From contig NC_135224.1 in NCBI RefSeq assembly GCF_052324685.1, positions 23,446,451-23,510,450 on the forward strand: DNA of 64,000 bases, in the 5' to 3' direction. The position numbers and the translations under genes are program-made. How positions within the stretch are numbered: position 1 is the first letter of the stretch; each line of letters begins with the position of its first letter. This document shows positions 54,208-64,000 of this stretch, piece after piece. The stretch comes from Brachyhypopomus gauderio (taxonomy: Eukaryota; Chordata; Actinopteri; Gymnotiformes; Hypopomidae). Under the pieces are notes generated by a model. The model had not been told where the DNA came from, ran no database searches, and saw only the letters and a list, made by a program, of their open reading frames with translations.

Positions 54208-54562
54208 TCTGAATGTTCACCTGCGAATAATTTAATCAAGTTAGGAAAAAATTACCAAAATGTAACGACAAAAAAAAAGAAGTAAGACGATGTTTTGGAG
54301 AGTAAGACAATTCAACAGACAATACGTACAACACATTTTGATAAACATGACATAAGCAATAATGTATTTGTTCTGTCCCGCACACTTGCAGCGGGATTTG
54401 TTAGTTTGTTTAATCCCAGTTGGTGAACATTTTAATTCTCTTTTGCGCCACAAGGGGGCAGCCTTGCTACATTTGTGCTCCTGTTTTTGTTTAAATCGCG
54501 CCATCTAACGGTTAGTGGCTATAAGCAGCAAGGAGATTAGGAAACAGCCATTCGAGCACAAA

Positions 54563-55594
54563 AAATCCAACTAGAGATAGAAGGGCACCAAGTTACCTAG
54601 GTGACTACGTAACTGAAGACGAGGATAGTGATGGAATGCATATCACAGTAGACTACTGCTGTAGAGCAGTGTGTGGCATTCCACAGACTTATGACGAAGC
54701 AATGCAATCAGACAATTCAAAAGAATGGAGAAAAGCAATGGATGAAGAAATCCAATCTCTAAATGAGAACAAAACCTTCACCCCAACAACACTAGCAGTG
54801 GGCAAGAAACCCGTGGGGGGTAGGTGGGTTTACGCAATCAAGTCTGGTGTAGATGGGAATGACCAATACAAGGCTCGATTTACCGCTAAGGGCTACAGCC
54901 AGAAAATGGGAGTAGACTATGGGGAAACGTTTTCACCAACAGCAGACCTAACGAGTAAATAGGGTTTTACATAATTGTTTAACAGAAAATGGATTCACAC
55001 AAAACCAAGTGTCACAAACTCCTTGTGAGCAAAAGCTTGAATACAGTGATGATGCAGTTAAAATGACAGACATCAGAATGTACAGAGAGGCCGTGGGCAG
55101 TCTGATATACCTGACAACCTGCACTAGGCCTGATCTGAGTTTTGTGGTGAGCAGGCTGTCACAGTACCTAGCTGAGCCTACACAGGAGCAATGGGTCACC
55201 GTGAAACATGTCCTGCGATACCTTAAAGGTACATCAAACAAAGGTTTAACCTTTAGGAGAAACAACACTGAGAATCTTGGTATACAAGCCTACAGCGATG
55301 CAGACTGGGTGGCTGATACCAGTGATCGCCGCAGTACAACAGGATACTGTGTAAGCCTAAGTGAGAACAGCGCACTTATTTCATGGAAGACGAAGAAGCA
55401 ACCTACTTTTGCACTTTCCACATGCGAAGCAGAGTATATGGCACTTGCTTCTACTGTTCAAGAGTGTCTTTACCTAAAACAATTACTGGGGAATATGGAA
55501 AGTTACAAATACACACAAACAATAATACATGAGGACAATCAGGGGACAATGGCCTATGTGCACGCTGTTAAGTGACGTAATTTCCGCTAAAAGG
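54563..55594 (+). mobile_element. Ty1/copia pol relic, copy 3 (internally deleted)
   Basis: This copy keeps the base missing near 17645 in copies 1 and 2, so its 5' frame runs open from 54636 to 54962. It also lacks the 7-bp GA-rich expansion, so the RNase H frame runs 55009-55575. It has lost most of the reverse transcriptase through at least three deletions, at about 54958, 55009 and 55016, including the region of the polymerase motif. Each array type is therefore broken differently. Confidence 0.88.
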
Positions 55595-55623
55595 TTAGGA
55601 TGGTTGTTGACATCCGGTAGCCA

Positions 55624-55943
55624 TTGAAAGCGTACACTGTGCTAGCTAACGATACTATTCCAACTCCACGACCTGGAGTATGGGAAAGAACAGAGCGTCC
55701 ACCCAACACTGATCTAACAGAGATGCAGACTGACCATGATGATGATGACCCCTTACCGTGTCATGAACATGACTACTGCGTCAGTAATGAGCCTGCTGCG
55801 CTTGATCTCTCCCTCAATGAAAATGAAGAGCTACGCGAGGAGATACCAAGGCTCCGAAAACAAATCGAAGACTTAACTGTCAGCAGCAAGTTCTTTTTGG
55901 AGCGGTTTTCTGCCTCTGATGATGACATACGATTCTTTACCAG
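55624..55943 (+). pseudogene. Transposase exon 1 remnant, copy 3
   Basis: Only the coiled-coil part of exon 1 survives (NEELREEIPRLRKQ through DDDIRFFTR and the GT donor). The THAP finger and the catalytic exons are deleted. Confidence 0.8.
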
Positions 55944-56132
55944 GTAAATAAAAAATATGGCAGGACACAGTACACGAATGGGCCTTCTCTGGTGTCTGAA
56001 ATACATTGTGAATGAATTAGCCATTATATAACTTTATATATAACTTTTATAACAGGGTCTTATCAGATTATCAAAAGCATTTATTTTTTTACCACACACT
56101 GTAATCTGCCTATTAAATTTGGTACTACATAC

Positions 56133-57589
56133 CTAACTCCACTGGCTGTAGTAGCACCTGGTTTTGGCTTTAGGACAACCATGGCATCCACGGGTCCAGG
56201 CTTCACCCCCTATTAATTTAAAAGATGGTGTTAGTAAAGTGACTGTGATACATGAACTAACATTAAATAATGAAATAAGACAAACCATTGTTGGTGGTTT
56301 ATGCCACTTCTGTTCTGTCTGTGTGCATGAAAGGACAGGAGGCACGACAGACATGCCAGATTCAGAATAATGAGCAGTCTGGAAAAGCAATGCAACCAAG
56401 TGGTTGCAGATTCCGCAACCAGCAACACAAGAGCAGTTGCTGTTAATGAGCACAACTGGCATTGAATCACGTAATGTCATCTGAAATACACAAGAGGCAA
56501 AATGTAATATCTTGAAAAGAAGACTTCAGCAATGTCAATAGGCGCAATTTCTGTCCCATCATGTTGTTAGTGGTGAATGTCACTTGTCTATTGTCTCATG
56601 TAACGTTTGTGCTGTTTTGCATCACTCTTAAAACACTTGGCTATACTGTCTTTCTATTCTACAGTGTTGTGCATGGTTCAATCTACTAGTTCACTGAGCA
56701 ACTATAAACTATAAAATATATTTTAGATTTAAACTTCATTTTCACTCCAGATGAAATGCTTACACATAGGAGTGAAACAGGCCTACTTATATTTATATTA
56801 TTTTGTTGTTTCCACCACCAACAACAGAACAGTGCAGGTTTTACTTCAACTGCTTCTTGAAGAGTGTTATCAGACAGATTTTAGAAAATGCAGTTTGAAG
56901 AATAGCTGAGGTGGACTATATTCTGCTTTTGAGTCATAGAGGTAGATAACAATAGCTCGAACTGTAAAATAAACTCCCATTTGTTTACTATAGGCAAAAC
57001 AGACTGCTAATGATTCCCACTCAGCTACTCTGCATTTGGCTACCATTGTAAGCTTTGAAAACCAATGCCTATGGCTATCACAGCTTACGTGAAAAGTAAG
57101 AGCAAGGATAAAAGATTGAACTTGTGTTGAACTAACTTTTGAACTTGTTCAACAGAACTTTGAACGTGACACTGAACAGAACTCGTGTCATTTTAACCAG
57201 TCCTACTCTCAGCTGGTGTGGCGTATCTGTTTTCTTCATAGATCTGTAGCAGTGAGCCCTCACTGTTATCTCGTTAGCCTTACTTTTGCCTGATACTTCC
57301 ATCAGAAATACAAACATGTTTTTAAAAGGCATTTCTAGTACTAGGACAGGTTGGTTCGTTACTAAAAACAACATCACTTCATTAGACTGCCACCTCAGGC
57401 TAGCTAGCTAACTAGCGTCAGCCACTTACCTTCAAAATTGCAGAGGTAGGATGAAACGTAGAACTTGAAACCCTTTTCAAGTGTACTCTGTGGCGTTGTA
57501 CTTGATGCTCTGACAATACGACGCACATCGTTGACGGTAAACTTCGGTAACTCCAACAGGCACCTTGTGAATTTCATAGACTCGGCCAT
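56133..57589 (-). pseudogene. SWIM companion gene remnant, copy 3
   Basis: The first exon (57430-57589), the HCYRSMKKTD frame (about 57200-57377) and the SWIM zinc finger (about 56250-56470) remain. The YqaJ nuclease core is deleted. Confidence 0.7.
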
Positions 57590-57876
57590 AAACATCTGCA
57601 CTTCCGCATACCAACCGGAAATATGGTACCATCCTTACACCAAACGACGAAGTCGCGCGTGCACCTAGTTTCAAATGACAGTAAAATTGACCAATCATAT
57701 CTTCCCTCTTAGTGGGCGGGATTAACTGTATGATAATTTCCGCCCGCTGTGGTGACGCTAGCTGACGTGCGAGTTGTTTACAAGGAGGAACACGGAGTTG
57801 TGGACCTTATTTTGTTGGAACCTTATTTTGCTTAAAAAGTTATCTAGTACAGATATTTTTGTTTATTGCGTTTCTA

Positions 57877-58335
57877 AAGCTGTACTGTCGTCTCAGTTTT
57901 TTTTATTTTTTATTGCAGTTAATTAGGAAAGGGGGGCCCACTTTTAATGGTCACGGTTCGCTACTGATATATATACGGTCTCTGGTATGAACCCTTTGGG
58001 TACAAGCCAGGCTGCATCAGGTTATTGTAGCAGCCTGGCTGATTTGGTGTTTTAGTTAAAAAAATAGGAAATTGTGATATGACGTGCTACTCAACTTTGG
58101 AATGTTTGGATTAGAATGTTTGGTTGGGAAGGTGGAATGTTTGGATTTCAATTTCGATGCTGAAAAGCTGAGAAGTAGTCGCATGACATTTTGCTGTGAT
58201 TTACAATACTTACAAACATTACAAATCTTACAAATAATATCTAATTTACAATCGCAGATCTTTCTATTTGTTCTATATCTTTCTGTCTTTCTATTTTTTC
58301 TAATTTTTTATCTCGAGAATGAGTTTTTTCCACAG
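57877..58335. other. Unique sequence at the right edge of the array, no gene seen
   Basis: This is the first sequence not repeated elsewhere in the window. It is AT-rich and contains a CT/T-rich stretch just before the acceptor at 58335. No supported coding exon. Confidence 0.5.
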
Positions 58336-59397
58336 GAGAACCGACCAGCCAAGGCCTGGGCAGGAACAGAAGAACTTCATAGACACACCAGGTTTTACAA
58401 CTCATGGTGAGAAAATTACATTTTCATATACTGTACATAATTTTATACTTCTATGTAAGACAGTATATTTAGTTCTTATGAGTATGGATTTCCATAGGCT
58501 TATTCATAATAATTAAAAATTAAATATACACATTTATGTAGTAGGTTTCTAAGGTTCAGAAAAATAACATGTATATTTATTCTACTGTCAACTGTCAAGA
58601 TCTTTATTTTACATTTACACATGGTACAGTATAATATAATTAATAGACCATGGGTTATTTCTTTGATTTCTTTGACCATGGAAAAAGCAAATAAAAATAA
58701 ACATTTTTAAAAAGAAACAGATTTCTAACATGACATCACAAATTCTTAAGCATTCTAATGACATCACATGGCACCATAACCCTTCTTATAATCACTTGTT
58801 CATTGGGAAACACACAAGGTTTTTGAGCCTCACTGGGAGGCGTGCTGGGTTTCACTTTACCTGCTGTGGGATTTTCAGGTGTGCCCTACAACCCCCAAGC
58901 GACAGTGATCCACACGGATCCCTGTGGACCAGCACCCTTCCCTCACAGAAGGACGGCGGGACCCTCAGATGTCGGCCATGTTAACACCCCTGTAGAAGGA
59001 CCACTCCACACTGGTACTGTGTAACACTGAAGATTACATGCGTATTCAACAAACCAAATAACCATGCATGATGAAGTAGAAAAAAACATTTATTACATTT
59101 GTTTGTAAGGACTGGCAGAGGTGCAGAACCATCAGCTTTCTGCACATGACCTGACCAGTAAAACATCAGTTTTATCAGAAAATATGACATGACATATTCT
59201 TCAACATTGTAATGAATTCAAATGGCACTGTAGCCCTTCTTATAGACCTGATGATCTTAACAGTACACATTCCTCTGTGCCCTGGGTTGGTGTTTTGCAT
59301 TTAGGCCCTGACATGGAGAGGCAGAGACACCTTGCTCAGCCCCATGTTCAAGGCGAGGTCCTGAAACAGATGGATCCAGTCAACCTCCAGCCTGCTG
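58336..59397 (+). CDS. Unrecognised gene, three exons upstream of cep164
   Basis: Candidate exons are 58336-58406, 58879-59013 and 59305-59397. Each has AG and GT boundaries, and the open frame continues through all three with phase-1 junctions. The first acceptor has a good pyrimidine tract (ttttttccacag). The predicted peptide is rich in Pro, His and Gln (segments QPRPGQEQKNFID, TVIHTDPCGPAPF and HLAQPHVQGEV). I recognise no domain. No start codon is assigned; an ATG at 58319 lies just before the acceptor. The exons may belong to a gene truncated by the array, or may extend cep164 at its 5' end, because the last exon is phase-compatible with an acceptor at 59615. Confidence 0.4.
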
Positions 59398-59605
59398 GTG
59401 GGTATTTGGGTATTTTGGTTATAACGTTGCTTTGTGTGGAATGCTACGGTTGCTGTGGACGCTATTATTGCTATGGAATTCTATTATTGGCTAGTTAGTT
59501 AGGTTAGCCTAGCGAACAGTACCACGGAGAGTTTAGAGACAATATGGCGAGGTGATCTGTCTACTCCACTGTTATTCATAATCTTTTTCTTAATGTTCAA
59601 TCAAC

Positions 59606-61770
59606 ATGACAGCAGATGGCCTTCAGAGACCAGTTGGAGACCAGTTGATCCTGGAAGAGGATTATGATGAGAATTATATCCCATCTGAACAAGGTACATT
59701 AGCTGTTGCATACTACCTGTTACAGTTTAGGACCCTGGATAAAACTTTTAACAGAGCCGGAGTGGCTAATCGGGAGATTCGGGAGGATTCTCGATGGGCC
59801 GGCTCATGTCAATCTCTAGTTTGGGCCGATTGGGATGGAAAAATAATTTTGGGCCGGATTTGGGCATGAAACTCCCGGGCTGAAAAAGTGGCCCTGAACT
59901 CCGGCCCTGAACTTTAATATATGTTACTGAAATGGTATAATTTAATATCCACCATTGATAAAGTCTACAAGCTACAACAGTTCCACCATTTAAAAACTAA
60001 ATTATAACATTGACATAATAACTTAATAATATATAATAATATTATAATAATAATATTATCAACACAGTTCCAGTTGGGACTCCTGTATGTTCGTCCAAGC
60101 TATAGCTACACTTTATAACATAGAATCAATCTCCATGCATTATGAACTTAAATATTTGAATTTGTGGGATTTTGTCTTGATTTGAAAATATCATACTGAT
60201 TGTGGGTATATTCTTCTTATCTGTATTGCTCCTCAGATATCCATGATTTTGCCAGACAAATTGGCATTGACCCTGAGAGGGAGCCAGAGCTCCTATGGCT
60301 GGCCAGAGAGGTGGCTGTAGCCCCACTACCTCCTGAATGGAAACCCTGGTAGGACAAGCTCATTCTCATACAGTCACCCATAATGAAACAGTTTTCTTAT
60401 CCTTACACACAGAACAGTGAGTGTTGGTGTGAGCGTTGGTTCCTTTTAGAAAAATCCAAGCATACTCTAATGTGCCCTTAATTGAGGAATGGCTTCCATT
60501 CCAAGAACTCTACATCTCATTCATGCTGGCTCGTTCATTCAGGTTCTCGATTACCTGATGTACCAAGGCCCTTTGTCCCCTGTAACTCAGTTATAATTTT
60601 AAGTACCATTTATAGAGGTAGGATGCATCAGGACTTTATTGTGAGTGTCATAATGTCACACGGACTCTCTGGAAGCTTGCAAGAAGTGGGCATTAAATCA
60701 CTTATGACCTAGGTGATTTGATGAGCAAATTAGACAGCCCAACTTTTTTTTAAAGACCATGGAACTGCAAGTCTGGAGAAGACTGAATATTTTGACTGGG
60801 AAATAAGATTGGGCAAGAGAAAATATAACAGGCAGAAGAGGATTGTTTTTGAAGTTGGGGAGTTTGATGTGACATGAAAGATCAGACACATTTTAACATA
60901 TGAAATCATTTTTGGATTCTGTATTCAAATGGTTTGGGGGAAAGTATGACCTTATTGTCAGGTGTGACAGTGGTGTCAGTACCTTCATAGATAAAACACA
61001 CAAAGACAAGATCCAGGAGATATTTAATGTTAGTTGTCCCCGAAACTAACAATTGCAAAGTATAAAATTAATATTTCATCACTCTGTGCAGCAGATTTGC
61101 TTGTAGACTTGGCCTTCTGGCACTATTAATCTGAGCAATGAGACCCAGAGCACCACTCAGTGTTTCAGATGTTGTCCTGTTGACACCTTTGTGGACAGTC
61201 CTGTGCTGGAGAACCTAGGCTTGTCTACATGTCATGTGTTTTTATGTGTGTGTTTATCTATGTGATGAGCTTGTCTCCCTTTCCTACTCTCCAGTCAGGA
61301 TGTGACTGGAGAAGTGTATTACTTCAACTTCTCCACGGGCCAGTCCACCTGGGACCACCCCTGTGATGAGCACTACCGCCAACTAGTGGCCCAGGAGCGG
61401 GAGCGTGCTCAGACATGCCACGGCCGGACTGCCTCTGCCATCTCAGGCTCCGCCTCCACAGGAACCAGAAAGAACAAGGAGAAGAAGAAGAAGAAGAAGG
61501 AGAAAAAAAAGAAGGAACCAGAGGGACTGAAGGCCCCAAGAGTGAGTTTGGATCTGTGTACCCTAAAATGTATTTTGTTACACAGCAGTTATATTTGTCA
61601 CACTTTCTCTTCCATTCTACACATTCTTGACTGCTGTGTTTCTAATAACACTGAAATGAATTGAACAATTATTTGCTCATCGAAGTATATCAAAAGATTT
61701 AGGACAGCAGTCGCCTAAAGTTGAGCAGAAAGGAGAAAGAAAGCTAAATTGTGTGTGCCATTCTGCTAAA

Positions 61771-61826
<56 letters not shown>

Positions 61827-62825
61827 TCACACACTCACTCACTCTATCACTGTCTCTCAGCTGCTGGCTCCTCTGGCTCCACTGAGAGGGATGTGTGACC
61901 TTTCAGTTCCAGGACTGCGAGGTTCCCTGGGCAACTCCACAGACCTTCATCCTTTAAAGTCCTCATTAGGGGTAAATGTACGGTCTATATCCTCTAGTAG
62001 GGGTGAACATGTACAGTCTATATCCTCTAGTAGGGGTGAACATGTACGGTCTATATCCTCTAGTAGGGGTGAACATGTACGGTCTATATCCTCTAGTAGG
62101 GGTAAATGTACTGTCTATATCCTCTAGTAGGGGTGAACATGTACAGTCTATATCCTCTAGTAGGGGAATGAAACCTCATTGTATACTTTTATAAGGTGGT
62201 GTAAGAACAAACCCTACATACGTCACTGGAGGTAAAAGAACACGTCACTCCTCTGCAAAGTTTAGCTTTTACCAAATTGACTTTGAAGTGATGGAGGTCT
62301 GAGTTCATGGCAGAGGTGCAGAGCGTATGATGGTGTGTATCTTAGGATGTATCCAGAGCAAATTTGCATTCGCTAAGAGGACGACAGCTGGAGAGTCTGG
62401 CTCCGCCCATATTTAATTCAGATCTGGAGGTGGATGAAGAGGAGGATGAAGAGCAGAAGGCGGCGTCTGTCCATGAGGTGAAAACACCTGCTAGAATATA
62501 ATACTCTGATTTTTAGCTCACTGTCACCTTTGTAGTCTTTACAGTGCAGTAAAGTATGAGGAATGATTTTCTGTATCCGTGTTGCGGTGTGTGTTTGTGT
62601 GTACGTAGAGTCTGCTAGGGTCATCAGACCTGTTGCAGAACATACACTTGGACCTGGACATCCTGAAAGGGGGACTGCAGTATGAGGTGGCCACGATGTT
62701 CTTCACTCTCCCCCACACACACATTATGTTCCCAGCTTTTCACACACATTTATACAGCGCCACTAACATCACTGTGTGTGCTCACGTGATCTTGGTGTTA
62801 CTGTAGCACCTTGCTCTACCTTTCA

Positions 62826-62905
<80 letters not shown>

Positions 62906-64000
62906 GATCTTGTGAATGTCTGTACATGCATGTTCATGCATATGTGTTTGCATGTGTTGGTGTGTTTGTGTTTGTCTGTGTATGAACAGGACAGTGAAGT
63001 CAGTGGCAGTGTTCCTGTGGAGGAGAGATCCGAACCAGAACGCCAAGATCTTGCTCCGTTAAGAGACCACAGCCCTGACCCACCCTTGCAGGTACTCATT
63101 AACACTCACACTGCCTCTCTTCCTATATGTCTCTCCCTCCCTCCCTCCCTCTCTCTGTCTGTCTGCCTGTCTTTCTCTACAAACACTATAGCAGTGGTAT
63201 AAGTGAGGGGACCTCAAAGTTTATTTGAGGTTAGGGTTTTATTTGAAGTCATGCGCCAGAGTGTTTCTTTCTTTCAGTGTTTCTTTTTGTCTTCTTCCTT
63301 TCTGTCCATCCATCCATCCATTTATCCATTCGTCTGTTAGTCTCAGGATGAGAAAGATGGAGAGAGAGAGGAAGATGAGAAGATGAGACCACAAGTGGCA
63401 GAGAGGTTGGTCTCACTAATGCTGTTGATACCAGAATGTGGTCAACACACGCACACACATGCATAGACACACACAGCTTTTGATAATTCAACTTCAATTC
63501 AGTTCAAAATTTGGACATCGTCCATGAACATTATCATATTTAATCTTAAATCTACTTCTGTTGTGCAGTCAGATTGTGTGACTTCCAAGTCAGAATGCAC
63601 AAATGCTCACAAGTTCAGCAAATTGACTCGGAGAATTTGACTTTGTTTCAATAAATTGTTTTAAGTGAGGAAATCACAATTGCATGTTTCTACTTTCAAG
63701 ATACTGTATAATATCACTGAGGTGTGAACGTTTTCCATAAATTTCACCTGAAAGCCAAACATGTCTATAACTTTGTGAGTAGTGTGTGTGTCATGATTGG
63801 TAACATTACACTGTTGGGTGTTACAGGATGATGTTGGAGCCTTCCTCCCCTCCATCCTCTTCCTCACTCTCCAAACCCTCTGGTGGACTGCAAGAGCCAC
63901 TGAAGAACAGTAGCGCCCTCTGCTGGCTGAGGCCGGAGACGGTTCGCGGGACAGCGAGCAGGAGCAGCGTGGCAGAGGAGACTGAGCTGGACGTGGAGGA
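59606..64000 (+). CDS. cep164: Centrosomal protein 164, N-terminal exons (runs off window)
   Basis: CEP164 is a centriole distal appendage protein needed for primary cilium assembly; its N-terminal WW region recruits TTBK2. Exons: 59606-59693, 60237-60348, 61295-61541, 61861-61971, 62346-62477, 62609-62686, 62990-63091, 63347-63405 and 63827 to the window end. All junctions are phase-compatible. The start ATG at 59606 is followed by [19 protein letters not shown], which matches the vertebrate N-terminus. The WW domain spans exons 2-3 (PEWKP, then [17 protein letters not shown]), followed by a lysine-rich stretch. Exon 4 has APLAPLRG, exon 5 an acidic run, and exon 6 [16 protein letters not shown]. 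The exon 8 donor (GTTGGT) is weak. Long coiled coils expected downstream are outside the window. Confidence 0.93.
59752..59909. mobile_element. 158-bp hAT-type MITE in cep164 intron 1
   Basis: The ends CAGAGCCGGAGTGG and (reverse complement) CAGGGCCGGAGTTC match at 11 of 14 positions. Flanks acttttaa and aactttaa form an imperfect 8-bp duplication. The interior is rich in GGGCCGG motifs. Confidence 0.6.
59910..60236. other. cep164 intron 1 remainder, no gene seen
   Basis: AT-rich intronic sequence with an ATAATA-rich tract near 60030-60060. Nothing else is seen. Confidence 0.6.
60349..61294. other. cep164 intron 2, no gene seen
   Basis: This is a 946-bp intron bounded by GTAGGA and CTCTCCAG. 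No repeat with recognisable ends and no coding exon is seen. Confidence 0.6.
61773..61838. repeat. CT/CA microsatellite before cep164 exon 4
   Basis: A CT run of about 38 bp is followed by CA and CACT repeats, ending about 20 bp before the exon 4 acceptor at 61860. It doubles as the polypyrimidine tract region. Confidence 0.9.
61967..62166. repeat. 33-bp minisatellite at the cep164 exon 4 donor
   Basis: About six units of 31-33 bp carry GGGGTGAACATGTAC (or GGGGTAAATGTAC), then GTCTATATCCTCTAGTA. The first unit overlaps the exon 4 splice donor (GGG then GTAAAT at 61971/61972), so later units re-create donor-like GGG-GTAAAT or GGG-GTGAAC sites. Units are contiguous with no spacers. Confidence 0.9.
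62828..62903. repeat. AC microsatellite in cep164 intron 6
   Basis: About 38 AC dinucleotides, lying about 85 bp before exon 7. Confidence 0.95.

Larger units (their letters stand above)
55598..57634. mobile_element. ISL2EU-like DNA transposon, copy 3 (internally deleted)
   Basis: The ends and TTA flanks (55595-55597 and 57635-57637) are kept, with a slightly longer terminal match, GGATGGT. The element is only 2037 bp. Deletions at about 55649, 56053 and 56874 removed the THAP finger, both downstream transposase exons with the whole DDE domain, the nested MITE and the YqaJ core. Confidence 0.85.

Noticed and set aside
59277-59498. Hydrophobic extension after the 59397 donor as a membrane protein end
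   Set aside because: The frame continues only by reading through a good GT donor that keeps the phase-1 pattern of the preceding exons. Reading as intron is simpler.
61753-62127. Long plus-strand frame with Ser-Leu and RGEHV repeats as an independent gene
   Set aside because: It results from the CT/CA tract, cep164 exon 4 and the minisatellite read together. Only the exon 4 part is supported, although in-frame extension is noted as a finding.
61967-62166. Possible CRISPR-like array
   Set aside because: The units are contiguous with no unique spacers, and the setting is a eukaryotic intron. It is a minisatellite.
62782-63105. Minus-strand frame rich in Cys-Val
   Set aside because: It is a translation of the AC microsatellite opposite cep164 exon 7.

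Overview
This window is nuclear DNA from a ray-finned fish. The evidence is an intron-rich cep164 gene, split kinase exons with GT/AG boundaries, and a typical teleost mix of DNA transposons (ISL2EU-like, hAT, Tc1/mariner-like), a Ty1/copia relic and LINE/SINE-type repeats. The order or species cannot be fixed from the sequence alone.

Positions 1-57876 are a head-to-tail array with a basic period of about 17.84 kb. I number the copies by the junction implied at the array's right edge: copy 0 (partial, 1-6097), copy 1 (6098-23939), copy 2 (23940-42772) and copy 3 (42773-57876). A full unit reads: interspersed repeats; a HIPK-like protein kinase gene on the minus strand; the 3' end of a DUF4806-type gene on the minus strand; a Tc1/mariner-like remnant with nested repeats; a decayed Ty1/copia pol fragment on the plus strand; and an ISL2EU-like DNA transposon inserted into the copia RNase H region. 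That transposon carries a THAP/DDE transposase on plus and a YqaJ/SWIM companion gene on minus. Copies 0-2 and the left part of copy 3 are nearly identical. From about 47.63 kb to 57.88 kb copy 3 is clearly more diverged, with extra deletions and insertions. The array therefore looks like an older duplication followed by recent amplification and unequal exchange.

Copy-specific events act as markers. A 986-bp hAT element with a perfect 8-bp target duplication sits in copy 2 only. A 347-bp inverted-repeat element, a LINE 3' tail and large internal transposon deletions are found only in copy 3.

From 57877 the sequence is unique. Three phase-compatible exons of an unrecognised gene (58336-59397) precede cep164, whose first nine coding exons (59606-64000, running off the window) encode the N-terminal region with the WW domain. 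Its introns hold a small hAT MITE, a minisatellite that re-copies a splice donor, and several microsatellites.

The HIPK-like gene is present three times with its kinase exons open and splice-compatible, so the array probably raises kinase gene dosage. The transposon genes are largely broken. cep164 (a centriole distal appendage protein) is functionally unrelated and simply adjoins the array.
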